A stretch of DNA of 17,816 nt from 2-01-FULL-49-17 sp964553025 (GTDB lineage: Bacteria > Patescibacteriota > Minisyncoccia > 2-02-FULL-40-12 > GWA2-44-9), in contig CAZKJF010000021.1 in assembly GCA_964553025.1 (NCBI GenBank), positions 1-17,816 on the forward strand, written 5' to 3'. Both the position numbers and the translations under genes were made by a program. Within the stretch, counting starts at the first letter, position 1. Each line of letters starts with the position of its first letter. This document shows, one piece after another, positions 1 through 6,866 of the stretch. Under the pieces are notes generated by a model, which was not told the DNA's origin, ran no database searches, and saw only the letters and a program-made list of their open reading frames with translations.

Positions 1-2
1 TA

Positions 3-31
3 TTGACGATTCCCGATAATTCGTCTAAAAT
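3..31 (+). promoter_or_regulatory. Sigma70-type promoter of tuf
   Basis: TTGACG (3-8), a spacer of exactly 17 bases, then TAAAAT (26-31) match the -35/-10 consensus at 5/6 each. Transcription should start near base 38, leaving a leader of about 90 bases. No ribosomal gene is visible before it, so tuf appears to start its own transcript rather than follow fusA in a str operon. That last point is inference because the window starts here. Confidence 0.75.
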
Positions 32-37
32 GGATAG

Positions 38-127
38 TGCATGTTTTTAAAGCTATAGCTTGTGGATTTTTAGGCCTCGGCTTCCAATTCTGCCGACGCC
101 CAAGAACCCACCCGTTATATCCGATAA
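38..127 (+). promoter_or_regulatory. tuf 5' leader with hairpin
   Basis: This leader holds a 12-base perfect palindrome (AAGCTATAGCTT, 50-61) and a hairpin in which TCGGC (76-80) pairs with GCCGA (91-95), extended past one mismatch by GGC/GCC (72-74 with 97-99). No T-tract follows, so it is not a terminator. A five-codon ORF (MFLKL, 41-58) begins about three bases after the predicted start site but may be chance. No Shine-Dalgarno sequence precedes the tuf ATG. Confidence 0.4.
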
Positions 128-1330
128 ATGGCAGGGAAATTTGAACGAACAAAGCCCCACATGAACGTCGGTACGATCGGCCATGTGGATCACGGCAAAA
201 CCAGCACCACCGCTGCGATTTTGCATGTTTTGGATCTGTATAAAGATGAGGGCTACAGCGCCCGCGTCGAAGGCATTGACTCCATCGACAAAGCGCCGGA
301 AGAACGCGCCCGCGGTATTACGATTTCGCTCCACCACTCGGAGTACGAGACACCCAAGCGCCACTACGCTCACGTAGACGCTCCGGGTCACGCTGACTAT
401 ATCAAAAACATGATCACGGGTGCCGCCCAGATGGACGGCGCAATCTTGGTCGTGTCAGCTCCGGACGGTCCGATGCCGCAGACCCGCGAGCACATTCTGT
501 TGGCCCGACAGGTTGGCGTACCGAACATCATTGTCTTCATGAACAAGATGGACATGGTTGATGATCCGGAATTGGCCGATCTCGTTGAAGCTGAAATCCG
601 CGAGTTGCTCACCAAATACAATTTTCCCGGCGACAAGACCCCTGTTATTAAGGGTTCTGCCGTCAAAGCTCTTGAAGCAAAAACCAAAGATGATCCGGCT
701 TGCAAGCCTTTCATTGAATTGGCGAAAGCGCTTGATGACTACTTCCCGGATCCGGTTCGTCAGACCGATAAGCCGTTCCTGATGCCTGTCGAAGACATTT
801 TCTCGATCGAAGGCCGCGGCACCGTAGTTACGGGCCGCATTGAACGCGGTCAGGTCAAGCTGAACGACGAAGTTGAAATCGTCGGCATCCGACCGACTAC
901 GAAGACCGTTATTACCGGTATTGAAATGTTCAACAAACAGCTCGATGAGGGTATGGCGGGCGATAATGCCGGCTTGCTGCTCCGAGGTTTGAAGAAAGAA
1001 GACATTGAACGCGGTCAGGTTTTGGCCAAACCGGGTTCCATCACCCCGCACACCGACTTCACCGCCGAGGTCTATATCTTGACCAAAGAAGAAGGCGGCC
1101 GCCACACTCCATTCTTGAAAGGATACAAGCCGCAGTTCTACTTCCGCACGACCGATGTTACGGGCGAAGTGATCCTGCCGGCCGGCACGGAAATGGTTAT
1201 GCCGGGCGACACCGTCAACTTGGATATCAAATTGATTGCACCGATTGCCATGGACGAAAAACAGTCGTTTACGATCCGCGAGGGTGGTAAGACTGTCGGC
1301 GCTGGCGTCGTGACCAAGATTACGAAGTAA
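128..1330 (+). CDS. tuf: Elongation factor Tu
   Basis: EF-Tu is the cytoplasmic GTPase that carries aminoacyl-tRNA to the ribosomal A site. The 400-residue product is full length (usual 393-410) and collinear with the family. G1 is GHVDHGKT (18-25), the G2 threonine lies in RGITI (Thr65), G3 is DAPGH (84-88, with Ala where E. coli has Cys), G4 is NKMD (139-142) and G5 is GSAVKAL. Domains II (GRGTVVTGRIERG) and III (ending GAGVVTKITK) are complete. After the P-loop threonine it reads S-T where E. coli has T-L. The gene has its own consensus promoter, and a hairpin separates it from rpsJ, which would let EF-Tu be made in excess over S10. The start is the first ATG giving the family N-terminus; there is no Shine-Dalgarno sequence. 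Confidence 0.98.
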   Translation: MAGKFERTKPHMNVGTIGHVDHGKTSTTAAILHVLDLYKDEGYSARVEGIDSIDKAPEERARGITISLHHSEYETPKRHYAHVDAPGHADYIKNMITGAAQMDGAILVVSAPDGPMPQTREHILLARQVGVPNIIVFMNKMDMVDDPELADLVEAEIRELLTKYNFPGDKTPVIKGSAVKALEAKTKDDPACKPFIELAKALDDYFPDPVRQTDKPFLMPVEDIFSIEGRGTVVTGRIERGQVKLNDEVEIVGIRPTTKTVITGIEMFNKQLDEGMAGDNAGLLLRGLKKEDIERGQVLAKPGSITPHTDFTAEVYILTKEEGGRHTPFLKGYKPQFYFRTTDVTGEVILPAGTEMVMPGDTVNLDIKLIAPIAMDEKQSFTIREGGKTVGAGVVTKITK

Positions 1331-1336
1331 ACGTAT

Positions 1337-1373
1337 TGCGCAACCGCGAAAGCGGTTGCGCACTTGTTCTTTC
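1337..1373 (+). terminator. Hairpin between tuf and rpsJ, probable partial terminator
   Basis: TGCGCAACCGC (1337-1347) and GCGGTTGCGCA (1352-1362) form a perfect 11-bp stem closed by a GAAA (GNRA) tetraloop. It is followed by CTTGTTCTTT, a broken rather than pure T-tract. It may terminate part of the tuf transcripts or protect their 3' ends. Confidence 0.6.
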
Positions 1374-1383
1374 GAACCCTATC

Positions 1384-1707
1384 ATGGCAAAGAAAAACGA
1401 CACACAGCAGAAGATTCGCATCAAGCTCAAGGCCTACGACAACAAGATCATCGACAAGTCCGCCGCGCAGATCGTTGAAACGATTGAACGCTACGGCGGC
1501 CAGCCGATCGGTCCCGTTCCCTTGCCGACCGAGATTCACAAATACACGGTGAACCGCTCGTCGTTCATCGACAAGAATTCTCGGGAACAGTTCGAAATGC
1601 GAACTCACAAGCGGCTGATCGATATCACCAGCCCGACGCCGAAGATCATCGATGCGCTTATGAACCTGAATCTTCCGGCAGGCGTCGATATCGAGGTCAA
1701 AATGTAA
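1384..1707 (+). CDS. rpsJ: Ribosomal protein S10
   Basis: S10 is a 30S head protein and, as NusE, also a transcription antitermination partner of NusB. The 107-residue product matches the family length (about 103-105) and shows the conserved run RIKLKAYDNKIIDKSA, the GPVPLPTEIHKYTVNRS loop and the THKRLIDI segment. An in-frame TTG at 1336 would add 16 residues encoded by the intergenic hairpin, so the ATG at 1384 is chosen. Its separation from rplC by 253 bases is unusual: in most bacteria rpsJ leads the S10 operon directly into rplC. Here it seems to be transcribed with tuf, and the main cluster has its own leader. Confidence 0.97.
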   Translation: MAKKNDTQQKIRIKLKAYDNKIIDKSAAQIVETIERYGGQPIGPVPLPTEIHKYTVNRSSFIDKNSREQFEMRTHKRLIDITSPTPKIIDALMNLNLPAGVDIEVKM

Positions 1708-1759
1708 TTGTTATCTTACTCTCGGCCTGCACTAATCCGGGCCGAGGAATAAGGTAATA

Positions 1760-1882
1760 ATGAGTCGGTCGTATTTATCCGGCAATACTTCGGCAAGTTC
1801 GCGGAAGCGAGAACATCGAATTATCCGGTTTCTAAAAATACGCCGTCCCATCATCATCTTAATTACACGAATTGGTTTCTAA
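1760..1882 (+). CDS. Possible 40-residue leader peptide
   Basis: An ATG ORF of 40 codons lies wholly inside the rplC leader. It is preceded by AAGG five bases before the ATG, one of the few Shine-Dalgarno-like sequences in the window. The predicted peptide starts MSRSYLSG, is basic in the middle (RKREHR, KIRR) and ends hydrophobic (PIIILITRIGF). I recognise no family. It covers the antiterminator strand 1779-1786, so translating ribosomes would affect folding of the leader. It may equally be a chance ORF; conservation in relatives would decide. Confidence 0.3.
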   Translation: MSRSYLSGNTSASSRKREHRIIRFLKIRRPIIILITRIGF

Positions 1883-1928
1883 CCAAAGCTAGTTATTGAG
1901 TGTAACAAACGAAGACAAGCTTGGCATT

Positions 1929-1950
1929 GCCGGCTCGTCCGGCGTTTTTT
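1929..1950 (+). terminator. Intrinsic terminator/attenuator just before rplC
   Basis: GCCGG (1929-1933), a five-base loop and CCGGC (1939-1943) are followed by G and six T (1945-1950). The T-run ends ten bases before the rplC ATG, so any terminator activity must be conditional for the downstream 20-gene cluster to be expressed from the leader. Confidence 0.7.
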
Positions 1951-1960
1951 GTGGAAAATC

Positions 1961-2560
1961 ATGAAAGCATTATTGGGAACAAAAATCGGCATGACACAGA
2001 TGTTTAAGGACGACGGAACGGTCGTCCCGGTTACGGTTATTCAGATTGAGCCGAACACGGTTGTCCAAGTCCGAGAAGCTGCGAAAGACGGCTACCAGGC
2101 AGTTCAGGTCGGAATCGGCAAAACCAAGAAATTGACCAAAGCCGACAAAGGCCATCGCAAAGAATTGGGAAATTTTTCGATACTGAAAGAATTAAAAGTA
2201 TCCGCTGAATTGAAAGTCGGAGACAAGCTCGACGCCTCGGTGTTTTCCGAGGGCGAGATCGTAAAAGTTACCGGCACCGCCAAAGGCAAAGGATTCCAGG
2301 GCGCGGTGAAGCGCCACGGGTTCTCCGGTATGCCCGCTTCCCATGGCCATCATTCCGTAATGCGCCATGTGGGTTCAATCGGTCAGCGCTTTCCGCAGCA
2401 CACGCTGCCCGGCATGCGCATGGCCGGCCGCATGGGCGGAGTCAAATCTTCAATCCGCGGCTTGGCGGTCATGAAGGTGGATGTCGATAACGGCATTATC
2501 GCTGTCAAAGGCGCCACGCCCGGCAATAACGGATCGCTGGTCTGCATTCAAAGCCAATAA
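1961..2560 (+). CDS. rplC: Ribosomal protein L3
   Basis: L3 is an early-assembly 50S protein whose loop reaches towards the peptidyl-transferase centre. The product has 199 residues (family about 205-215) and starts MKALLGTKIGMTQMF, the typical N-terminus. The signature loop reads KGFQGAVKRHGFSGMPASHG, followed by HVGSIGQRFPQ and the MAGRMGG turn. A TTG four codons earlier (1949) lies in the terminator T-run and would add non-family residues, so the ATG at 1961 is preferred. This is the first gene after the attenuator-like leader and is followed six bases later by rplD. Confidence 0.97.
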   Translation: MKALLGTKIGMTQMFKDDGTVVPVTVIQIEPNTVVQVREAAKDGYQAVQVGIGKTKKLTKADKGHRKELGNFSILKELKVSAELKVGDKLDASVFSEGEIVKVTGTAKGKGFQGAVKRHGFSGMPASHGHHSVMRHVGSIGQRFPQHTLPGMRMAGRMGGVKSSIRGLAVMKVDVDNGIIAVKGATPGNNGSLVCIQSQ

Positions 2561-2566
2561 AATTCC

Positions 2567-3208
2567 ATGGAATATCCATTGTACAATCAACAAGCGGAGA
2601 AGGTCGGAACCGTTGCGCTTGCGGACGGCGTCTTTGGCGTCCCCATGAATCGCGACCTCCTGTTCCAGGTTACGACTTCTCAAATCGCCAATCAGCGCCA
2701 GGTGATTGCCCACGCCAAAGGTCGCGGCGAAGTCCGCGGAGGCGGCAAGAAACCGTGGCGTCAAAAAGGCACGGGCCGCGCCCGTCACGGCTCCATCCGT
2801 TCGCCGATTTGGAAAGGCGGCGGCGCTACCCATGGTCCGACCAAGGAGCGCAATTTCAAAAAAATGCTGAACAAGAAAATGGTTCAGGCTGCCCTGCGAG
2901 TCGCCTTGTCTTCCAAGGCCCAGGGTCAGGATATTTTGATCATTGATAGTCTGGATTTCAATCAGCCCAAGACCAAGCAGTTCGCGGCAGTTCTGAAGAA
3001 TTTTAAACCGGCGATGGGCAAATATAACAGTATTTTGCTGATTCTGCCCGATGGCGGCGCGGCGCTGTATAAATCGGCGCGCAATGTGCCGGCAGTCGAT
3101 ACGATCGAAGCCCGCAATCTGAATCCGTTATCAATCCTGTCTTCATCCAAGCTGATGATGCCGAAAGCGTCGCTGGAGACGATTGAGAAATTGTGGGGCA
3201 TCAAATAA
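2567..3208 (+). CDS. rplD: Ribosomal protein L4
   Basis: L4 is a 50S assembly initiator whose extended loop lines the nascent-peptide tunnel. In E. coli it is also the autogenous repressor of the S10 operon, acting on the leader. The 213-residue product contains the conserved tunnel loop GKKPWRQKGTGRARHGSIRSP with WKGGGATHGP, followed by the globular domain with ILIIDSLDF and RNVPAVDTIEARNLNPLSIL. Because L4 is the classical regulator of this operon and a structured leader precedes rplC, it is the obvious candidate ligand here. That is inference from the family, not seen in the sequence. Confidence 0.97.
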   Translation: MEYPLYNQQAEKVGTVALADGVFGVPMNRDLLFQVTTSQIANQRQVIAHAKGRGEVRGGGKKPWRQKGTGRARHGSIRSPIWKGGGATHGPTKERNFKKMLNKKMVQAALRVALSSKAQGQDILIIDSLDFNQPKTKQFAAVLKNFKPAMGKYNSILLILPDGGAALYKSARNVPAVDTIEARNLNPLSILSSSKLMMPKASLETIEKLWGIK

Positions 3209-3209
3209 C

Positions 3210-3611
3210 ATGAGCGCATTCAATCTTTTCAAAAAAACGGAAGGGAAGAAAGAGCAGCTTGCAAAAAAGGCCGAAACTAAGGCTCCGGTTGCCATTGCGT
3301 CCAAACCCGCTGCCGTTTCTGTCGGCGCTCCGGGCAACGGCCGGGCATTGCGCCATATCCACGTAAGTGAAAAGGCCGCCCGTTTAACCGGCTTGCGCCA
3401 GTATGTCTTCAATGTCGAGCCGGCTGCCAATAAGCAGGAAATTAAAAAACAAGTCGAGAAGATGTTTAATGTAAAAGTAACCGGCGTAAATGTCGTCAAC
3501 GTTCCGTCCAAGAAGCGCCTCATCGGCAGATATATGGGTACCAAGTCCGGCTATCGCAAGGCGATTGTGACGCTTGCCGAAGGATACGCGATTGAGGAAG
3601 CTAAAGCATAA
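3210..3611 (+). CDS. rplW: Ribosomal protein L23 with N-terminal extension
   Basis: L23 sits at the tunnel exit and docks trigger factor and SRP. The conserved core (HIHVSEKAARLTG, then VNVVNVPSKKRLIGRYMGTKSGYRKA with the family's basic loop) starts near residue 49. Before it is a Lys/Ala-rich extension of roughly 40 residues (MSAFNLFKKTEGKKEQLAKK and on), making the product 133 residues against about 95-100. The ATG at 3210 lies one base after the rplD stop; in-frame codons further back would overlap rplD deeply. The extension probably binds rRNA or the tunnel-exit surface (inference). Confidence 0.95.
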   Translation: MSAFNLFKKTEGKKEQLAKKAETKAPVAIASKPAAVSVGAPGNGRALRHIHVSEKAARLTGLRQYVFNVEPAANKQEIKKQVEKMFNVKVTGVNVVNVPSKKRLIGRYMGTKSGYRKAIVTLAEGYAIEEAKA

Positions 3612-3613
3612 CC

Positions 3614-4447
3614 ATGGCCAAGAATTATAATCCGACAACTGCATCCCGCCGCCATATGCAAGGATACGACTTCAGCAATCTGACGAAGATTGCTCCGTTA
3701 AAGCCCCTGAAGGGCGGATTCAAAAAAGCATACGGCCGCAACAACCAGGGCCGCATTACCGGCGGACACCAGGGCCGCGGCGGCGGCCACAAGAAGTTGT
3801 ACCGCATGATTGATTTCCGCCAGGATAAATTCAATATTCCGGGAACGGTTGTCGCGCTTGAATACGATCCCAACCGTACCAGCCGCATCGCTCGCGTGCA
3901 CTACAAAGATGGCGACAAGCGCTACATCCTCGCCCCGCAAGATCTGAAAGTCGGGGATTCGGTGGTTGCCTCCGAACGCGCTTCTTTGAAACCCGGCAAT
4001 CGCATGAAGCTCAAGAATATCCCGCAGGGTTCTTTGGTTCACAATGTCGAACCTCATCCGGGCAGCGGCGGCAAAATGATCCGTTCGGCCGGTTCGGCAG
4101 CTTCCGTGCTCGCCAGCGAGGGCGGATACGTCCAATTAGTCATGCCGTCTTCCGAAACCCGCTTGATTTCTGGCGAGTCTTACGCTTCGATCGGCCAACT
4201 TTCGAACAGCGAGCATAATTCGATTTATTTGGGTAAAGCAGGCCGCACCCGCTGGCTGGGCCGCCGTCCGCGCGTCCGCGGCACGGCCATGAACCCGGTG
4301 GACCATCCGCATGGAGGCGGTGAAGGCCGCCAGGGCCGCGGTACGCGCCGTCCGAAAACCGTCCAGGGTAAGATTACCGGCGGCCGCAAGACGCGCAACC
4401 CCAAGAAGAAATCAAATAAATTTATCGTACGCCGACGCGTTAAATAA
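3614..4447 (+). CDS. rplB: Ribosomal protein L2
   Basis: L2 is a core 50S protein needed for subunit joining and peptidyl transfer. The 277-residue product is full length. It has the N-terminal RRHMQGYDFSNLTK segment, the GGGHKKLYRMIDF motif, the SH3-like body, and the near-invariant GTAMNPVDHPHGGGEGR loop holding the functional histidine near the catalytic centre. The C-terminus is highly basic (NPKKKSNKFIVRRRVK). It follows rplW by two bases and precedes rpsS by five. Confidence 0.98.
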   Translation: MAKNYNPTTASRRHMQGYDFSNLTKIAPLKPLKGGFKKAYGRNNQGRITGGHQGRGGGHKKLYRMIDFRQDKFNIPGTVVALEYDPNRTSRIARVHYKDGDKRYILAPQDLKVGDSVVASERASLKPGNRMKLKNIPQGSLVHNVEPHPGSGGKMIRSAGSAASVLASEGGYVQLVMPSSETRLISGESYASIGQLSNSEHNSIYLGKAGRTRWLGRRPRVRGTAMNPVDHPHGGGEGRQGRGTRRPKTVQGKITGGRKTRNPKKKSNKFIVRRRVK

Positions 4448-4452
4448 CACTT

Positions 4453-4803
4453 ATGTCACGATCACTTAAAAAAGGACCATACATTGATGAACGGCTTTTG
4501 AAAAAAGTCGCCGCTTTGAAGGCGGGCGATAAGACTGTCGTCAAAACATGGGCTCGCGCCGCAACGATTGTGCCTGAAATGATCGGCTTTACGTTCGGCG
4601 TCCATAACGGCCGCGTCCATGTTCCGGTCTTTGTAACGGAAGATATGATCGGCCACAAGCTCGGCGAATTCTCTCACACCAAGAAATTCAGCCGTCACGG
4701 CGGCCGTATGCAGCGCGAAATGGAAGCGGCGGCTCGACAAAAGGAAATCGAAGTTGCGCAGGCTGCCAAAGCCGTTCCGGCCGATGATAAAACCAAGAAA
4801 TAA
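4453..4803 (+). CDS. rpsS: Ribosomal protein S19 with C-terminal tail
   Basis: S19 is a 30S head protein near the A-site finger. It begins MSRSLKKGPYIDERLLKK and has VPVFVTEDMIGHKLGEF, both diagnostic. The family is usually about 92 residues; this product has 116. The extra part after FSRHGG is an Ala/Glu/Lys-rich tail (REMEAAARQKEIEVAQAAK and on) with helical character. The tail lies on the subunit surface in other ribosomes, so the extension should not disturb the core fold (inference). Confidence 0.96.
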   Translation: MSRSLKKGPYIDERLLKKVAALKAGDKTVVKTWARAATIVPEMIGFTFGVHNGRVHVPVFVTEDMIGHKLGEFSHTKKFSRHGGRMQREMEAAARQKEIEVAQAAKAVPADDKTKK

Positions 4804-4808
4804 TTACC

Positions 4809-5339
4809 ATGGCTACCGTATCCGCACAATTGAATAATCTTCGTTTAGCGCCGCGAAAAGTTCGCTCGGTTGTAGGCTTGATCAAGGGCAAGAATGTTCT
4901 TATCGCCATTGATCAGCTTGAATACCTTATTCGCCGCCCGTCGGATCCCATTATCAAACTTTTGAAATCCGCCGTTGCCAACGCCGAGAATAATTTCAGC
5001 ATGGTGCCGAGCAATCTGTTCATCAAAGATTTCTTCGTGGATGAGGGGATCAAGCTCAAGCGATATCGCGCCGCCGGTTTCGGCCGCGCCCGCGAGATTC
5101 AGAAAAAGACCAGCCATGTCCGGCTGATTCTGGCTGAAAAGGTCGCCGGCTTGAAGGCCGAGAAAAAAGCCGAAAAGAAACAGGATCATTCTCACGACCA
5201 TGCGCACCACGACCATGAGCATCAGGCCGCTTCGAAGCAGGAAAAAACCGACAAACCCGAAATTAAGACTGAAATTGGTAAGAAATCGGGCGCAGGCCGC
5301 GGCGGATTAAAGAGAATATTTCAGCGCAAAAGCATTTAA
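4809..5339 (+). CDS. rplV: Ribosomal protein L22 with His-rich C-terminal extension
   Basis: L22 binds 23S rRNA and its hairpin lines the exit tunnel. The core is clear: LRLAPRKVRSVVGLIKGKNV at the N-terminus and GFGRAREIQKKTSHVRLILAE for the tunnel hairpin and end. The family ends near residue 110; this protein runs to 176. The extension has a Lys/Ala/Glu stretch, then a His cluster (DHSHDHAHHDHEH, with seven His at residues 127-138), then a basic Gly/Arg end. The His cluster looks like metal-binding segments of zinc or nickel handling proteins. The codon style is continuous with the core and there is no frameshift. Confidence 0.95.
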   Translation: MATVSAQLNNLRLAPRKVRSVVGLIKGKNVLIAIDQLEYLIRRPSDPIIKLLKSAVANAENNFSMVPSNLFIKDFFVDEGIKLKRYRAAGFGRAREIQKKTSHVRLILAEKVAGLKAEKKAEKKQDHSHDHAHHDHEHQAASKQEKTDKPEIKTEIGKKSGAGRGGLKRIFQRKSI

Positions 5340-5344
5340 CTACT

Positions 5345-5977
5345 ATGGGACAAAAAATTTCTCCAACAGCATTGCGTGTCGGTATACAAAAGGATTGGCC
5401 ATCCCGCTGGTTTGGCGGCCGCAAGTATATCGCGTTTTTGAAAGATGATTTGAAGGTCCGCGCGTTCCTTCAGAAGCGCTTGAAAGGCATGAGCGTTGCT
5501 GATATTCAGATTGAACGCGGAAATGATACCCTTAATATCGTTATTACGACTGCCCGTCCGGGTCTTTTGATCGGCCGCGGCGGCACCGGCATCGAAGATC
5601 TTAAGAAATCAGTCCATTCTATTTTAAAAAAGAAAGTTGCCGTTCGCCTGGAGGTGCAGGAGCTCAAGCATCCTGAATTATCGGCGGCGGTCATGGCCGA
5701 ATCCATCGTCGAACAGATTGAGAAGCGCATTCCCTTCCGACGCATTATGAAGCAGACATTGGCCAAAATTATGGCCAATCGCCAGGTTAAAGGCGCAAAG
5801 GTATTTATGGGCGGCCGGTTGGATGGCGCAGAAATTGCCCGTTCCGAGCATTTGGAAGAGGGAAATCTTCCACTCCAGACGCTGCGCGCCGATATTGATT
5901 ATGCGAAAGCGACTGCGTTAACGACCTATGGCACCATCGGCATCAAAGTCTGGATTTATCGGGGAGAAAAATTCTAA
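5345..5977 (+). CDS. rpsC: Ribosomal protein S3
   Basis: S3 lies at the mRNA entry channel and has helicase activity with S4 and S5. The 210-residue product begins MGQKISPTALRVGIQKDWPS. It has the type II KH motif (TARPGLLIGRGGTGIEDLKK, around 70-90) and the C-terminal domain with RRIMKQTLAKIM, VFMGGRLDGAEIARSE and GTIGIKVWIYRGE. Length and motifs are normal for the family. A 43-base gap follows and holds a promoter for rplP. Confidence 0.97.
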   Translation: MGQKISPTALRVGIQKDWPSRWFGGRKYIAFLKDDLKVRAFLQKRLKGMSVADIQIERGNDTLNIVITTARPGLLIGRGGTGIEDLKKSVHSILKKKVAVRLEVQELKHPELSAAVMAESIVEQIEKRIPFRRIMKQTLAKIMANRQVKGAKVFMGGRLDGAEIARSEHLEEGNLPLQTLRADIDYAKATALTTYGTIGIKVWIYRGEKF

Positions 5978-5979
5978 AT

Positions 5980-6008
5980 TAGACAAAAACTACGATCAGT
6001 GTTAAAAT
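5980..6008 (+). promoter_or_regulatory. Internal promoter before rplP
   Basis: TAGACA (5980-5985), a 17-base spacer and TAAAAT (6003-6008) match consensus at 5/6 each. TG at 6000-6001 gives an extended -10. The start site should fall near 6015, only about six bases before the rplP ATG at 6021. The 43-base gap is the widest inside the rplC-secY cluster, consistent with a secondary promoter. Confidence 0.7.
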
Positions 6009-6020
6009 ATTGAGACGCTT

Positions 6021-6428
6021 ATGCAACCATCACGCGTAAAACACACGAAAGCCCACAAGGGACACAACAAAGTATACGCAACCCGCGGTACGACGTTGAG
6101 TTTCGGCTCCTTCGGTCTCAAAGCCGAGGAAGCGATGTGGATTAAAGCCAATCAGCTTGAGTCCGCCCGCAAAGTGATGGCTCGGTTTATTCAGCGCGGC
6201 GGCAAAATCTGGATGCGCGTGTTCCCGGATAAGCCGCGCACCGACAGCGGCGGCACCAAAGGCATGGGCGGCGGCCGCAGTCCGCTCTCTCATTTCGTAG
6301 CGCCGGTGCAGGTCGGCCGCGTGATTTTCGAAATCGACGGCTTGCCGGAAGAGACGGCCCGCGAAGCGCTGCGTTTGGGTGCCCACAAGCTTCCCATCAA
6401 AACTCGCATTATCAGCCGATCACATTAA
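6021..6428 (+). CDS. rplP: Ribosomal protein L16
   Basis: L16 helps position aminoacyl-tRNA in the 50S A site. The 135-residue product is of normal length and has the family start (PSRVKHTKAHKG), the FGLKA helix with ARKVMARFIQRGGKIWMRVFPDKP, and RVIFEIDGLPEETAREALRLGAHKLPIKT. The segment between is unusual. Where E. coli has RMGKGKGNVEYWVALIQPG, this protein reads GMGGGRSPLSHFVAPVQVG, losing most of the conserved loop. A promoter immediately precedes the gene, so it may be the first gene of a second transcript. Confidence 0.95.
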   Translation: MQPSRVKHTKAHKGHNKVYATRGTTLSFGSFGLKAEEAMWIKANQLESARKVMARFIQRGGKIWMRVFPDKPRTDSGGTKGMGGGRSPLSHFVAPVQVGRVIFEIDGLPEETAREALRLGAHKLPIKTRIISRSH

Positions 6429-6432
6429 TTCC

Positions 6433-6624
6433 ATGAAGCGAATTGAAACCGCCCACAAATCACGAGAAGAACTTTCAGACATGCTGAAAGAATTGCGCGC
6501 CAAATTGGTTCGCTTGGGATTTGACCATGCGGAGAAGAAATTAAAGGATGCCACCCAGCTGGGTAAAATCAAGAAAGATGTCGCTCGCATCCTGACCGCT
6601 TTGAATACCATTACCCATGACTAA
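6433..6624 (+). CDS. rpmC: Ribosomal protein L29
   Basis: L29 is a small two-helix protein at the tunnel exit next to L23. The 63-residue product fits the family. It has the N-terminal helix (TAHKSREELSDMLKELRAKLVRLGF) and the second helix with QLGKIKKDVARILTAL. The ATG at 6433 follows the rplP stop by four bases; an in-frame ATG at 6379 would lie inside rplP and add residues foreign to the family. Its end overlaps the rpsQ start by eight bases. Confidence 0.95.
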   Translation: MKRIETAHKSREELSDMLKELRAKLVRLGFDHAEKKLKDATQLGKIKKDVARILTALNTITHD

Positions 6625-6862
6625 CGTCCAACACCGAAAACTGCAAGGGAAAGTCGTTTCCGATAAAATGATGAAAACCGTCGTGGTGGAAGTTTTGCGC
6701 ATGAAAAAGCATGCCAAGTACAAGAAATTCTATAAAGATTCCCAGCGGTTTAAGGCCCACAGTCCCGAAAATGCATATCATGTCGGCGACACGGTTATTA
6801 TTCAGGAATCCCGGCCGCTGTCCAAAGACAAGCGCTGGATCGTTGTAGAAAAGATTTCATAA
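6617..6862 (+). CDS. rpsQ: Ribosomal protein S17
   Basis: S17 is a primary 16S rRNA-binding OB-fold protein. The 81-residue product has RKLQGKVVSDKMMKTVVVEV, the KKHAKYKKFYKDSQRFKAHS loop and the end motif ESRPLSKDKRWIVVEKI, all diagnostic. The start overlaps the rpmC stop by eight bases, which suggests translational coupling. Confidence 0.96.
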   Translation: MTNVQHRKLQGKVVSDKMMKTVVVEVLRMKKHAKYKKFYKDSQRFKAHSPENAYHVGDTVIIQESRPLSKDKRWIVVEKIS

Positions 6863-6866
6863 TACC

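Larger units (their letters stand above)
1708..1960 (+). promoter_or_regulatory. Structured leader (candidate attenuator) before rplC
   Basis: This gap holds no recognised family gene but is full of structure. A long stem-loop pairs 1711-1727 with 1740-1757 (7 bp, a bulge, then mostly paired). CGTATTT (1770-1776) pairs with AAATACG (1836-1842). A small hairpin with a GGAA loop lies at 1798-1811. TTGGTT/AACCAA form a stem at 1872-1886. A terminator ends the region. CCGGCAAT (1779-1786) is an exact 8-base complement of ATTGCCGG (1926-1933), whose last five bases are the first arm of that terminator, so the two pairings exclude each other. TTATCCGG occurs twice (1775-1782, 1821-1828). A weak extended -10 promoter may lie at 1708-1736 (TTGTTA, 17 bases, TGC-ACTAAT). 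Confidence 0.6.

Noticed and set aside
41..58. Five-codon ORF (MFLKL) in the tuf leader
   Set aside because: Too short to distinguish from chance, and no terminator or alternative stem is linked to it.
455..1363. Long open frame on the minus strand opposite tuf
   Set aside because: It lies entirely opposite a canonical EF-Tu gene and the translation has no family features; GC-rich codons on the + strand keep the antisense frame open.
5758..5779. 8-bp inverted repeat ATTGGCCA/TGGCCAAT in rpsC
   Set aside because: Short and partly explained by repeated LAKIMAN codons; close to what chance allows in a window this long.
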